DNA of 64,000 nucleotides from Kistimonas scapharcae (lineage in GTDB: Bacteria; Pseudomonadota; Gammaproteobacteria; Pseudomonadales; Endozoicomonadaceae), in assembly GCF_039540975.1 (NCBI RefSeq), contig NZ_BAABFL010000479.1, positions 1-64,000 of the forward strand, written 5' to 3'. Made by a program: the position numbers and the translations under genes. A model generated the notes under the pieces. The model had not been told where the DNA came from and did not search any database. It saw only the letters and a program-made list of their open reading frames with translations. This document shows, piece after piece, positions 1-8,170 of the stretch (the stretch's first letter is position 1; each line of letters begins with the position of its first letter).

Positions 1-71
1 TTGCCTGAAGAGCACAGGGGACGCTCTCTTCATTCAATTTAGCCTTACTTCTTCAGATCGTTAAGCGGGAG

Positions 72-224
72 TTAAGGTTTTTTAGCGTTATGGATGAAAT
101 CGAGCTGAAAGCTGCGTTTGCAGTGTCGGCAGAGATAGCGTTGTAGTCCGGAGTCGGCTTTACCGTTTTTCACAACACCATCAATGCTTCTACAGTGGGG
201 GCATACAACGTCAATGACAACCAT
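72..224 (-). pseudogene. IS1-type InsA N-terminal zinc-finger fragment
   Basis: The minus strand carries an intact 50-codon reading frame starting at ATG 224 and ending with TAA at 72. Its product has two CX2C pairs (CPHC at residues 8-11, CRHC at 32-35) separated by a segment containing DGVVKNGK, followed by QRYLC. This is the arrangement of the N-terminal zinc finger of InsA, the regulatory and DNA-binding protein of IS1. InsA is about 90 residues; here the helix-turn-helix half is missing and nothing resembling InsB follows. No IS1 terminal repeats were seen. It is either a decayed insertion-sequence remnant or a stand-alone zinc-ribbon protein derived from one. Confidence 0.7.
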
Positions 225-369
225 AATCCAAAATGCGTAGCATAACCATGATCGGCGGCTGTTATATATACGTAATCAACGGATTTGATTCATCACATGT
301 TCCTGACATCTGCAGCATCAAATTGCAGATGCCAGGCAGCCATTGACTGCTCATCAGCCGTCGTTCACG

Positions 370-1713
370 TTAGCCCCATAATTTTTGCCCAAGCACCTTC
401 ACCAAAATTCCCGGTGTCAGCAGCACAAGCGGACTTTTCAAATAGGTAAAGACTTCAATAAACCGCTGATGCGCTACCCTGTCCCTGCCCGCCAGTTTCA
501 TGAGAGCCTTGATGTAACCATTGGTCATGCCAAGACATGGTGGGCGTTTACCCCGGGTTTCCGGATAGATGAAATCAGGGCAGGCAGCCAGATGCCAGGG
601 CACAGCTTTTCCCTTGGCGATCACTTTTTGCAACTTCAGCATACTGACCGCTGACAGGTCATTAATGTGCTGTGCCAACACCGCTGTAAGGACCTGTACA
701 TCTTTCAATACTGCGGTGATACCCTGACCGTAAATCGGATTAAAACTGCATACGGCATCACCAATTACCACAAAATGGCCGGGCCATTGTTTCATGCGGT
801 CATAACGCCGCCATAGACTACCCGGGCACTGGTAACTGCAGGGCTCGCCTACCGGTATGGCCTGCTTCAGCACCTTATAAATATCCGGTTGCGGTAACGA
901 TTGGGCAAAGTCAAGATAACCGTCCATCGCCATGGGAGCCACTTCCCCATTGCCCCCTATCAGAGTAGCCATCCATTCATTTCCTCCAATGGGATAGATC
1001 AGCCCGCCCCGCCGGTCATAAGGAGGTTCTGCATAAATGGACAAAACCTTCCAATCGAGTGCCGCTGCCACATGAGCAGGTAAATTGAAACGTCGAGTGG
1101 TGTAGGCAATCCGGACACTGACTTCATCCTCTTTAACACGCCCAATAGCGGCGTCCTGCAACCATCGGGGGGTGTGGGTCCCCCGCCCACTGGCATCAAT
1201 CACCAGCTCGGCTGTCAGGGTATGGGTTATATCACTCTCTTCATCACCTGGACTCCTGTAACAGACACCAGCAACGTGGTGTGCTTGTTCCAACATTAAC
1301 AGGCCTGTGACTTTGGCCGGACTGAGCATCCGTATTGTATCGACAGACAGCACATCCTGGCGCAGCTGCCGTTCAAACACAGACCGATGGCACCACCCCA
1401 TGTCGATACCGGAATGAAACCGGGTCTTCCAAACACCGAACTGGAACCACTTCAACTCACTGGCTGTATCTGCCGGAACAATCCCATAAGCGTTCAGATC
1501 AAGCGTCGGTGCATCAAGCAACTGTTTTAACAGATCAAGGCCACTCGGCAATAAGACATGGGCATGCCCTCCATGCCCAACCCCTTTATGGAGACCGTTG
1601 TCGTCGTTGAGCCTGTCCTTTTCCAGCAAGATCACTTCATCAAAAAACGGCGCTACCGCTTTAGCCGCCATCAGTCCCGCCACACTGCCGCCAATCACCA
1701 CTGCCCGTTGCAT
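370..1713 (-). CDS. FAD-dependent oxidoreductase/monooxygenase
   Basis: A 447-residue flavoprotein of the p-hydroxybenzoate hydroxylase/halogenase-like superfamily. The N-terminus has a Rossmann motif (GGSVAGLMAAKA, close to residue 6), and GDAVCSFNPIYGQG near residue 320 is the second FAD-binding GD motif of the family. I start the gene at ATG 1713 rather than at an in-frame start 111 bases upstream. The upstream residues do not fit the family, while the Rossmann strand begins straight after this Met. The substrate cannot be read from sequence. The neighbours give no pathway: the gene stands alone, divergent from a metal transporter. No NAD(P)H-binding domain is obvious apart from the single flavin fold. 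Confidence 0.75.
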   Translation of the reverse strand: MQRAVVIGGSVAGLMAAKAVAPFFDEVILLEKDRLNDDNGLHKGVGHGGHAHVLLPSGLDLLKQLLDAPTLDLNAYGIVPADTASELKWFQFGVWKTRFHSGIDMGWCHRSVFERQLRQDVLSVDTIRMLSPAKVTGLLMLEQAHHVAGVCYRSPGDEESDITHTLTAELVIDASGRGTHTPRWLQDAAIGRVKEDEVSVRIAYTTRRFNLPAHVAAALDWKVLSIYAEPPYDRRGGLIYPIGGNEWMATLIGGNGEVAPMAMDGYLDFAQSLPQPDIYKVLKQAIPVGEPCSYQCPGSLWRRYDRMKQWPGHFVVIGDAVCSFNPIYGQGITAVLKDVQVLTAVLAQHINDLSAVSMLKLQKVIAKGKAVPWHLAACPDFIYPETRGKRPPCLGMTNGYIKALMKLAGRDRVAHQRFIEVFTYLKSPLVLLTPGILVKVLGQKLWG

Positions 1714-2019
1714 ACTGTCTGTCTCAACCAAGCAATAAAGAAATTCCCCTGAATACCTGTGATCCGTTGCACATAGTCCAACAGTCTTGGACAGTCGTCG
1801 CCGGAACAGTCTAAAAGTAGCCAACCTCAGATGATTGCAACATCTGCAGCTTGTCTGATGAAAATCGAATCAACCTGCCCGTCATTGTCTTTTTACGCCT
1901 GACCTGCATCCCTGTCTGATCTTTCAGCAATGTTGGCTACTCTTAGCCACAGCCTGCCGATGATTACAGGCATCTAACATCCGGATTGCCAGTCATTGCC
2001 TGAAAAAGAAAGGTAAGCC
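1714..2019. other. Divergent intergenic region with inverted repeats
   Basis: This region separates the divergent flavoprotein and ZntB-like genes and must hold both promoters. I see a perfect inverted repeat TGGCTA-CTCT-TAGCCA at 1934-1949. A 9-base copy of one arm, GTAGCCAAC, lies at 1817-1825 and is inverted relative to GTTGGCTAC at 1932-1940. Repeated arms of this kind suggest a shared operator for the two genes, but no regulator gene is adjacent. The ZntB-like gene has a good ribosome site (AGGTAA) just before its ATG. No clear -35/-10 pair was identified. Confidence 0.35.
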
Positions 2020-2985
2020 ATGTCACACTGTTTTCTTTATGGTTTTATTCTGGATCGACCATCCAATGATCAACCTCTGACATCGGATCAAATCGATCAC
2101 TGGCATACTGACGATGGCCTGCTTTGGGTGCATCTGAACTATACGACCCGGGAAGCTCAAGACTGGATCAATAACAGTAACCTGCCCGATAGTGCAAAAT
2201 CATTATTGCTCACCAGCCATGCTCATACCGGCGCACACCAGACCCGGGAAGGCCTGCTCCTGTCCCTGTATGCGATCAATCTGAAAGCAAGCCCGAAAGA
2301 AGAGGATATGACGCCGGTCCGCGGCTACTTTAGCCCGCACAGGATTGTCACCGTTTCCAACCAGACGACTGCCGCCATCAGCAGTCTTGCGAACCATATT
2401 CAAGAGGGATTCGGCCCCGAGAACACAGGGAGTTTTATCACCACACTCTGTGACCGCCTGGCCAATCACAAAATCACCCTGATAGACCTGTTGGATGACC
2501 GTGTGACAGACCTTGAGGAAAGAGTACTGACGGAGCATGACCCGGCACTGCGCAATGATATTGCGGTGATCCGTCGACAAGCTGTCTATATCCGGCGTTA
2601 TGTTGCCCCGCAGCGCGATGCCTTGATCAAACTGATAACAATAGAAACACCGCTGCTCAGCCGGGCAGACCGCCAGAAATTGCACGACATCAAGGACAAA
2701 CTTACCCATGTCATCAATGATCTGGATGCCATCCGTGAACGCGCCAATGTCACCCAGGAAGAGTTGATGATCCTGCAATCGGATGCATTGAACCAACGCG
2801 TCTACTTTCTCTCGTTGGTCACAACGATTTTCCTGCCTTTGACGTTTCTGACGGGGCTGCTTGGCGTTAATCTTGCCGGCATTCCCGGTTCCCAGGATGA
2901 GCGCGCCTTCTTTATTTTCTGCTCCATGCTCGTCCTGTTATTTGTTTTACAGCTCATGTACTTCTATCGTCGGAAATGGTTATGA
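2020..2985 (+). CDS. zntB: CorA-family metal transporter, ZntB-like
   Basis: This 321-residue inner-membrane protein of the CorA/MIT family moves divalent cations. It has a long soluble alpha/beta and coiled-coil N-terminal part (residues 1-255) and two C-terminal transmembrane helices. The signature loop after the first helix reads GVNLAGIPG. ZntB proteins carry a G(M/V)N motif followed by GIPG here, which favours ZntB (zinc transport) over magnesium-selective CorA. The C-terminus ends FYRRKWL, typical of the family. The length is normal for ZntB. It is convergent with the NhaC-type antiporter, 65 bases apart, without an obvious terminator hairpin between them. Confidence 0.8.
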   Translation: MSHCFLYGFILDRPSNDQPLTSDQIDHWHTDDGLLWVHLNYTTREAQDWINNSNLPDSAKSLLLTSHAHTGAHQTREGLLLSLYAINLKASPKEEDMTPVRGYFSPHRIVTVSNQTTAAISSLANHIQEGFGPENTGSFITTLCDRLANHKITLIDLLDDRVTDLEERVLTEHDPALRNDIAVIRRQAVYIRRYVAPQRDALIKLITIETPLLSRADRQKLHDIKDKLTHVINDLDAIRERANVTQEELMILQSDALNQRVYFLSLVTTIFLPLTFLTGLLGVNLAGIPGSQDERAFFIFCSMLVLLFVLQLMYFYRRKWL

Positions 2986-3050
2986 CTCCGGTCACTATTG
3001 GTATTGGTCGCCTGTTTCATCCTGTATAAACCTGATAATCCGGACAAATA

Positions 3051-4463
3051 TCACACGATGAACCCAAGAACACCAAAACCCAGCAGAGACAAACCGCCAG
3101 CAAGCAGCGCATAGGGTAACTGGGTACGTACATGATCAATGTGATCAGTCGCTGCGGCCATTGAAGCAACAATTGTGGTGTCACTGATCGGCGAGGCGTG
3201 GTCACCAAACACGCCACCCGATAAAACTGCCGCTATAAACGGCGCCAGGGGCGCCGACACAGCCTGGGCCAGCGGCACAGCGATGGGCATCATAATTGCG
3301 AACGTGCCCCAGCTTGAGCCGACCGAAAACCCGATCATCGCAGAAAACAGAAACATCAGCGGCAGTAACAGTGTCAATGGAAAATCATGCCCCATTTTTC
3401 CCGCAACGTACTGCCCCGTCTGCAATGCCTGGGTGGCATTCCCCAGTGCCAGCGCCAAAAGCAGGATGAGTGCCAAAGGCATCATGCCCGAAGCCCCTTT
3501 TATGAACACATTAGTCAGTTCGGTGAGCGATAATTGTCGGTTAAGTAATGCCAACAGACAGGCGAATAGGACGGCAGCCAGTGCTGCAGACAACACACTG
3601 GCAGAACCTGAACCTTTCAGGAAATCCCCCTGCCCGGTGATCCACAGTCCCAGCGGCATCGCCACCAGCATGACGGATACTGGCAACAGCATACTGATAG
3701 CACGGGGCTTCACGCTGGCTTTTTCCTCAAAGGTAAACAGGGATTGATCGATCAGCGGTATCCTGCCCGGTGACAGTACGCGTCCCCCCGCCGCTCTCTG
3801 CTCTGCCGCTTTCATTGCCCCCATATTCCAGTCAAACCGTATCACCCCAGCCGCAAGGATTAACGAAAAGATCGCATACAGATTGAGCGGTATGGCATAT
3901 AACAGGGTGGTAAGGGGATCAGCGACCCCCATATTGCCCAACAGAACCAGGTTGAATGCTCCCCAGCCATTAAGAGGAATCAGCATGCATACCGGCGCGG
4001 AGGTCGCATCAATGATGTAGGCCAGTTTTTCCCGCGACAAGCGAAAACGATCAAACAGGGGGCGTGAAACAATACCAGCAACCAGTATCGTTAAATTCGC
4101 TTCAATAAAAATGACGATACCGATAAACCAGGCCAACCATTGTGCTCGCCTGCGATTATTTGCCCAGCGTTTTCTTTCCAGCCAATTGATAAAACCGCGC
4201 ACGCCCCCTGAGGCTTCCAGGATGGCAATTAACCCGCCAATGACAAACGTATAGAAAATAACACGTGTATCATCCGGGGATTGAAAGACCTGTATGAGTG
4301 CATCAAGACTGTTTGCCAAGCCGTTAAACAGGGCACCGTCCAACAGGATCGTGTGGCCAAACCAGATACCTGCGATCAGGGAGAGATACACCTGCCGGCT
4401 TGTGATCGCCAGGGTAATAGACAAGAGTGGCGGCAATACGGAACTCACGCCCAGATCAGCCAT
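3051..4463 (-). CDS. NhaC-family Na+/H+ antiporter
   Basis: A 470-residue polytopic membrane protein with about 11-12 hydrophobic segments. Length and features match the NhaC-type antiporter family, including the conserved stretch GSSWGTFAIMMPIAVPLA near residue 385 and GGVFGDHASPISDTT near residue 415. The family exchanges sodium (sometimes coupled to lactate, malate or amino acids) for protons. The start ATG at 4463 is preceded by AGGA at a suitable distance, and the first helix begins soon after. It is transcribed alone. The exact ion or co-substrate is not deducible; sodium would fit a marine lifestyle. Confidence 0.8.
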   Translation of the reverse strand: MADLGVSSVLPPLLSITLAITSRQVYLSLIAGIWFGHTILLDGALFNGLANSLDALIQVFQSPDDTRVIFYTFVIGGLIAILEASGGVRGFINWLERKRWANNRRRAQWLAWFIGIVIFIEANLTILVAGIVSRPLFDRFRLSREKLAYIIDATSAPVCMLIPLNGWGAFNLVLLGNMGVADPLTTLLYAIPLNLYAIFSLILAAGVIRFDWNMGAMKAAEQRAAGGRVLSPGRIPLIDQSLFTFEEKASVKPRAISMLLPVSVMLVAMPLGLWITGQGDFLKGSGSASVLSAALAAVLFACLLALLNRQLSLTELTNVFIKGASGMMPLALILLLALALGNATQALQTGQYVAGKMGHDFPLTLLLPLMFLFSAMIGFSVGSSWGTFAIMMPIAVPLAQAVSAPLAPFIAAVLSGGVFGDHASPISDTTIVASMAAATDHIDHVRTQLPYALLAGGLSLLGFGVLGFIV

Positions 4464-4782
4464 ATTTCTCTATCCTGAATTTATGCGGTAAGAAATATAG
4501 TGGATCTTGTTAGCGAACGACTGAGTAAATCTTATTCTGCAGACAGGGCCTTCATTTTAACGAAGTCATAGTTTCTAACCATCGTATTGAGTAAAGTGCC
4601 CCCCCTCATTTAATAACCCGTGCAAAGTCACAGAAAAGCGAAAAAACCACTAATAATCCTCCGTATTATTATGTTTGAAAGATTAAGAGCAGACCCACGG
4701 CATAAGTCGCCAATAAGATGGAGAACTCTCAGTAGAGTCGTTATGATGTGGTGAGATAACAATCAAAAACAAGGGCTATCCC
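4464..4782. other. Intergenic region, AT-rich, one inverted repeat
   Basis: A divergent region between the antiporter and the DUF4124 gene. The clearest structure is an inverted repeat TAATAAT-N7-ATTATTA at 4651-4671, which could be an operator. A C7 run lies near 4599-4606. No convincing promoter hexamers, hairpin terminator or RNA gene was found. Confidence 0.3.
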
Positions 4783-5349
4783 ATGCGCTCACTCAGGCAG
4801 GCATTGCTGGCCGTCACACTGCTTTCATTATTCGTGTCACCACTGACATCAGCCAACTCGGAAATTTATCGTGTCGTTGAAAAAGATGGCTCTGTCGTTT
4901 ACACCGATGACCCGGCCCCTGATGCAGATGCCGAAGCCGTTGAGCTTAAACCGATACAGATTGTCCCCACCCTGACTCCTGCTCAATCCCTATCAACCAA
5001 CAAGGAAGAACCAGCACCACCAAAGTACGCAGAGTTAACCATCACGACACCGGAAGAAAAGGAAAACCTGCGCAACCCTACAGAAATCACCGTAAAAACT
5101 AACCTCAGCCCCGAACTGCTTAACGGACACTATATCCGCCTCATGCAGAATGGTAGAGAGGTCGGCCTCAGCAAGAACGGCACCTTCATCATCAAGGAAC
5201 CCTACCGGGGTGAACATACCCTGACAGCGCAAGTCATCGACCAGCGTAAAAAGGTATTACTGAGCAGTACTCCGCGCACCATTTATGTTTACCGTCACTC
5301 AGCCCTGTTCAACCCCCAGCCCACGCCGCCCATTGCACCCGCACCCTGA
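4783..5349 (+). CDS. DUF4124-domain exported protein
   Basis: A 188-residue protein with a typical Sec signal peptide (residues 1-24, cleavage near TSANS) followed by a DUF4124 domain, recognisable from EIYRVVEKDGSVVYTDDP. The rest (about 75-170) is a beta-rich segment like those found after DUF4124, and the tail is proline-rich. The function of DUF4124 proteins is unknown; they are periplasmic. In many gammaproteobacteria a DUF4124 gene lies directly before ntrB, as here, so the position supports the call. The ribosome site AGGG lies 8 bases before the ATG. The ntrB gene begins 185 bases downstream with its own promoter signals, so the link to nitrogen control may be only positional. Confidence 0.75.
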   Translation: MRSLRQALLAVTLLSLFVSPLTSANSEIYRVVEKDGSVVYTDDPAPDADAEAVELKPIQIVPTLTPAQSLSTNKEEPAPPKYAELTITTPEEKENLRNPTEITVKTNLSPELLNGHYIRLMQNGREVGLSKNGTFIIKEPYRGEHTLTAQVIDQRKKVLLSSTPRTIYVYRHSALFNPQPTPPIAPAP

Positions 5350-5386
5350 CGCCGGGCCAGACATTAAACATAACACCCAACCGAAA

Positions 5387-5403
5387 CGCACCTTATTGGT
5401 GCA
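5387..5403. promoter_or_regulatory. NtrC binding site upstream of ntrB
   Basis: The sequence GCACC-TTATT-GGTGC followed by A is a perfect 5-base dyad with 5-base spacer. It matches the enhancer-type NtrC consensus TGCAC-N5/7-GTGCA except for the first T. It lies about 140 bases before the ntrB start and about 110 bases before the sigma-54 promoter, a usual enhancer distance. Confidence 0.7.
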
Positions 5404-5499
5404 TTTTGGCTTGTATGTCAAAATGGCATGCCCTAAAAAGTATCACACCGGCATACAACACAGACACCAGGCGGGTAGTGCACAATAGAATCCCGGTAC

Positions 5500-5515
5500 T
5501 GGTTTGCTTCTTGCA
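5500..5515 (+). promoter_or_regulatory. Probable sigma-54 (-24/-12) promoter of ntrBC
   Basis: TGG at 5500-5502 and TTGCA at 5511-5515 give a GG-N10-GC spacing, which is invariant in sigma-54 promoters; the -12 element is a full match. The -24 element (TGGTTTG) is weaker than consensus TGGCACG. Transcription would begin near 5526, just ahead of the ribosome site GGGGGAG and the ATG at 5535. Together with the NtrC box it suggests autoregulation of the operon. Confidence 0.6.
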
Positions 5516-5534
5516 TTAACCGGGGGAGTGCAAC

Positions 5535-6656
5535 ATGCAATCGGATTATCCACAAGAATTAATACTGCCCATGTACCAGACATTACTGGAAAACCTCACC
5601 ACTGCCGTACTGGCCTTTGATGCAGGATTGCAGCTCCAGTATATGAATACGGCTGCAGAAACCCTGATCGAAGCCAGTGACCGGCAACTACATGGCCTGC
5701 ATATTGACGAGTTGTTCCGTGAAGAGCCGCCGTCCACCGAGCATCTTCAGCAGGCCCTGAACAACGCCACCAGTTACACCAAGCGGGAAGCCAAACTTCA
5801 GCTCCCCAACGGTAGCGGCCTGACCGCGGATTACATGGTCACGCCAGTGACCGAAAATGGCCATACAACACTACTGATGGAACTCCAACCACGGGACCGG
5901 CTGCTGCGTATCACCCGCGAAGAAACCATCAAGACCCGCCAGGAAACGGCCAAGATCCTCGTGCGGGGCCTGGCTCATGAAATCAAGAATCCGTTAGGTG
6001 GCATTCGCGGTGCCGCCCAGCTGCTCGCCCGGGAGTTGCCGGATGAATCCCTGAAAGACTATACCAACGTCATCATTGAAGAAGCTGATCGTCTGCGCAA
6101 CCTGGTCGACCGCATGCTGGGGCCGATCAAACCGCCCCAGCTGGCCGAAGTGAATATCCACGAGGTGCTGGAACGGGTCTGCAGCCTGATTGATGCGGAA
6201 ACCGGCGGCCACATGACCCTCACCCGCAACTATGACCCCAGTATTCCCCCTATCGCCGCCGATGCAGAGCAGCTGATTCAGGCCACCCTGAACATCGTGC
6301 GTAACGCCATGCAGGCCATCAGCCAGCACATGCCCCTCAGTGACGGCAACATTACACTGAAAACCCGGATCATGCGGCAGTTCACCATTGGCAATGTCCG
6401 TCACCGGCTTATTTGCCGCCTAGATATTATCGACAACGGCCCCGGCATTCCCGCCGACATGGTGGAAAACATGTTTTACCCCATGATCAGCGGCCGGGCT
6501 GACGGCACTGGCCTGGGACTCAGTATCGCCCAATCCATTATCACCCGGCACAGCGGCGTGATTACCTGTGAAAGCGAACCCGGGAAAACCGTATTCTCCC
6601 TGTTCATCCCCTTTGAGCAGCCAGACAGACAAACAGATGCAGGAGCAGCACCATGA
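5535..6656 (+). CDS. ntrB: Nitrogen sensor histidine kinase NtrB (GlnL)
   Basis: This cytosolic kinase of 373 residues controls NtrC phosphorylation in response to PII proteins. Residues 10-120 form a PAS-type sensor domain and 135-200 the dimerisation/phosphoacceptor domain, with the H-box GLAHEIKNPLGG (His148). The ATPase domain has the N-box NIVRNAMQAI, the G1 box DNGPGIP and the G2 box TGLGLSIAQ. Length and order are those of NtrB; no membrane segments are present. The gene overlaps ntrC by four bases (ATGA), implying translational coupling. The start is supported by the GGGGGAG ribosome site 7 bases upstream. Confidence 0.95.
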   Translation: MQSDYPQELILPMYQTLLENLTTAVLAFDAGLQLQYMNTAAETLIEASDRQLHGLHIDELFREEPPSTEHLQQALNNATSYTKREAKLQLPNGSGLTADYMVTPVTENGHTTLLMELQPRDRLLRITREETIKTRQETAKILVRGLAHEIKNPLGGIRGAAQLLARELPDESLKDYTNVIIEEADRLRNLVDRMLGPIKPPQLAEVNIHEVLERVCSLIDAETGGHMTLTRNYDPSIPPIAADAEQLIQATLNIVRNAMQAISQHMPLSDGNITLKTRIMRQFTIGNVRHRLICRLDIIDNGPGIPADMVENMFYPMISGRADGTGLGLSIAQSIITRHSGVITCESEPGKTVFSLFIPFEQPDRQTDAGAAP

Positions 6657-8098
6657 GCACAACCGGTAACGTCTGGATCATAGACGACGATCGTTCGATA
6701 CGGTGGGTGCTTGAGCGCGCCATGGCCCAGGAAGGGATACAGACCAGCAGTTTCGAAACCGCCGATGCAGCTCTGGCCGCCATTGCGAGCAAGCAGCCTG
6801 ACGTCATCATCAGCGATGTCCGTATGCCCGGCACAGGAGGCCTTGACCTGCTCAAGCTGATCAAGGAAGAGCACCCTGCCCTGCCGGTCATCATCATGAC
6901 GGCCCATTCGGATCTGGATAGCGCGGTTGCCTCCTACCAGGGCGGTGCCTTTGAATACCTGCCCAAACCGTTTGATGTCGATGAAGCGGTCACATTGATC
7001 AAACGTGCACAGTCTCATGTCCGTGAACAGGCGATTCAGTACCAGGGGCTGGAGCGAGCGGCGACGCCGGAAATCATTGGTGAAGCGCCAGCCATGCAGG
7101 AAGTGTTTCGCGCCATCGGCCGTCTGTCACAGTCCAATATCACGGTATTGATTAACGGCGAATCGGGCACTGGTAAGGAACTGGTTGCCCATGCCCTGCA
7201 TCGCCACAGCCCGCGCGCGGCCAACCCTTTTATTGCCCTGAACATGGCGGCCATTCCCAAGGACCTGATTGAATCTGAGCTTTTCGGTCATGAAAAAGGG
7301 GCTTTTACCGGCGCCAACCAGATGCGTCGTGGCCGGTTTGAACAGGCTAATGGCGGCACCCTGTTTCTGGATGAAATCGGCGACATGCCCGCTGAAACCC
7401 AGACCCGGCTCTTGCGGGTCCTGGCCGATGGGGAGTTCTACCGGGTAGGCGGCCATACGCCAGTGCAGGTGGATGTCCGGATTATCGCGGCCACCCACCA
7501 GAACCTGGAAAAACTGGTGGCCGCCGGTTCCTTCCGGGAAGATTTGTTTCATCGATTGAACGTGATCCGGGTGCATCTGCCACGCCTCGGCGACCGGCGT
7601 GAAGACATCCCTCTGCTGACCCGCCACTTCCTGGACCGGGCAGCCAGTGAACTGAGCGTCGAACCCAAGTTGCTCCGCCCTGAAACGGAAGCCTACATGA
7701 GCAGCCTAGACTGGCCGGGCAATGTCCGGCAACTGGAAAACACCTGTCGCTGGATTACGGTGATGGCCTCCAGCCGGGAAGTGCATGTCTCCGACCTACC
7801 ACCGGAACTGCTGGACCAACAGCGGTCATCTACAATGGGTAATAACTGGGAACAGGCATTACGCAACTGGGCTGACCAGCAGCTCACCCGTGGCGAAAGC
7901 GGCCTGCTGGATCGTGCCATACCCGCGTTCGAGCGCATCATGATTGAAACAGCACTGAAACACACCTGTGGCAGACGCCGTGATGCTGCCCTCCTGCTGG
8001 GCTGGGGACGCAATACCCTGACCCGTAAAATCAAGGAACTCGGCATGAATGACGAGGAAGCTATTGATCAGGAAGAAGCGCTCGAGGAAGCCGTGTAA
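6653..8098 (+). CDS. ntrC: Nitrogen response regulator NtrC (GlnG)
   Basis: A 481-residue sigma-54 activator. The receiver domain has the acidic patch at Asp11-13 and the phosphoacceptor Asp55 (ISDVRMPG). The AAA+ domain has Walker A GESGTGKE at 169-176 and the sigma-54 contact loop GAFTGA at 216-221. The C-terminal Fis-type helix-turn-helix (RDAALLLGWGRNTLTRKIKEL) ends the protein shortly before a short acidic tail. It switches on nitrogen-assimilation promoters when phosphorylated by NtrB. The likely target within this window is its own operon, through the dyad at 5387-5403. All catalytic motifs are intact. Confidence 0.95.
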   Translation: MSTTGNVWIIDDDRSIRWVLERAMAQEGIQTSSFETADAALAAIASKQPDVIISDVRMPGTGGLDLLKLIKEEHPALPVIIMTAHSDLDSAVASYQGGAFEYLPKPFDVDEAVTLIKRAQSHVREQAIQYQGLERAATPEIIGEAPAMQEVFRAIGRLSQSNITVLINGESGTGKELVAHALHRHSPRAANPFIALNMAAIPKDLIESELFGHEKGAFTGANQMRRGRFEQANGGTLFLDEIGDMPAETQTRLLRVLADGEFYRVGGHTPVQVDVRIIAATHQNLEKLVAAGSFREDLFHRLNVIRVHLPRLGDRREDIPLLTRHFLDRAASELSVEPKLLRPETEAYMSSLDWPGNVRQLENTCRWITVMASSREVHVSDLPPELLDQQRSSTMGNNWEQALRNWADQQLTRGESGLLDRAIPAFERIMIETALKHTCGRRRDAALLLGWGRNTLTRKIKELGMNDEEAIDQEEALEEAV

Positions 8099-8125
8099 AC
8101 AGGAGTAACAAAAAAACGGGCAGAT

Positions 8126-8164
8126 AAAAAAACCGCTATTGAATCAATCAATAGCGGTTTTTTT
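8126..8164. terminator. Bidirectional intrinsic terminator between ntrC and deaD
   Basis: An 11-base perfect stem (8131-8141 with 8149-8159) around a 7-base loop is flanked by an A-run on the left and a T-run on the right. It can therefore end transcription from both the ntrBC operon and the convergent deaD gene. Confidence 0.9.
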
Positions 8165-8170
8165 CAGGCC

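Noticed and set aside
5401..5440. Second sigma-54 promoter candidates around TGGCTTG and TGGCATG
   Set aside because: Neither has GC at the required 10-base spacing; only 5500-5515 does.
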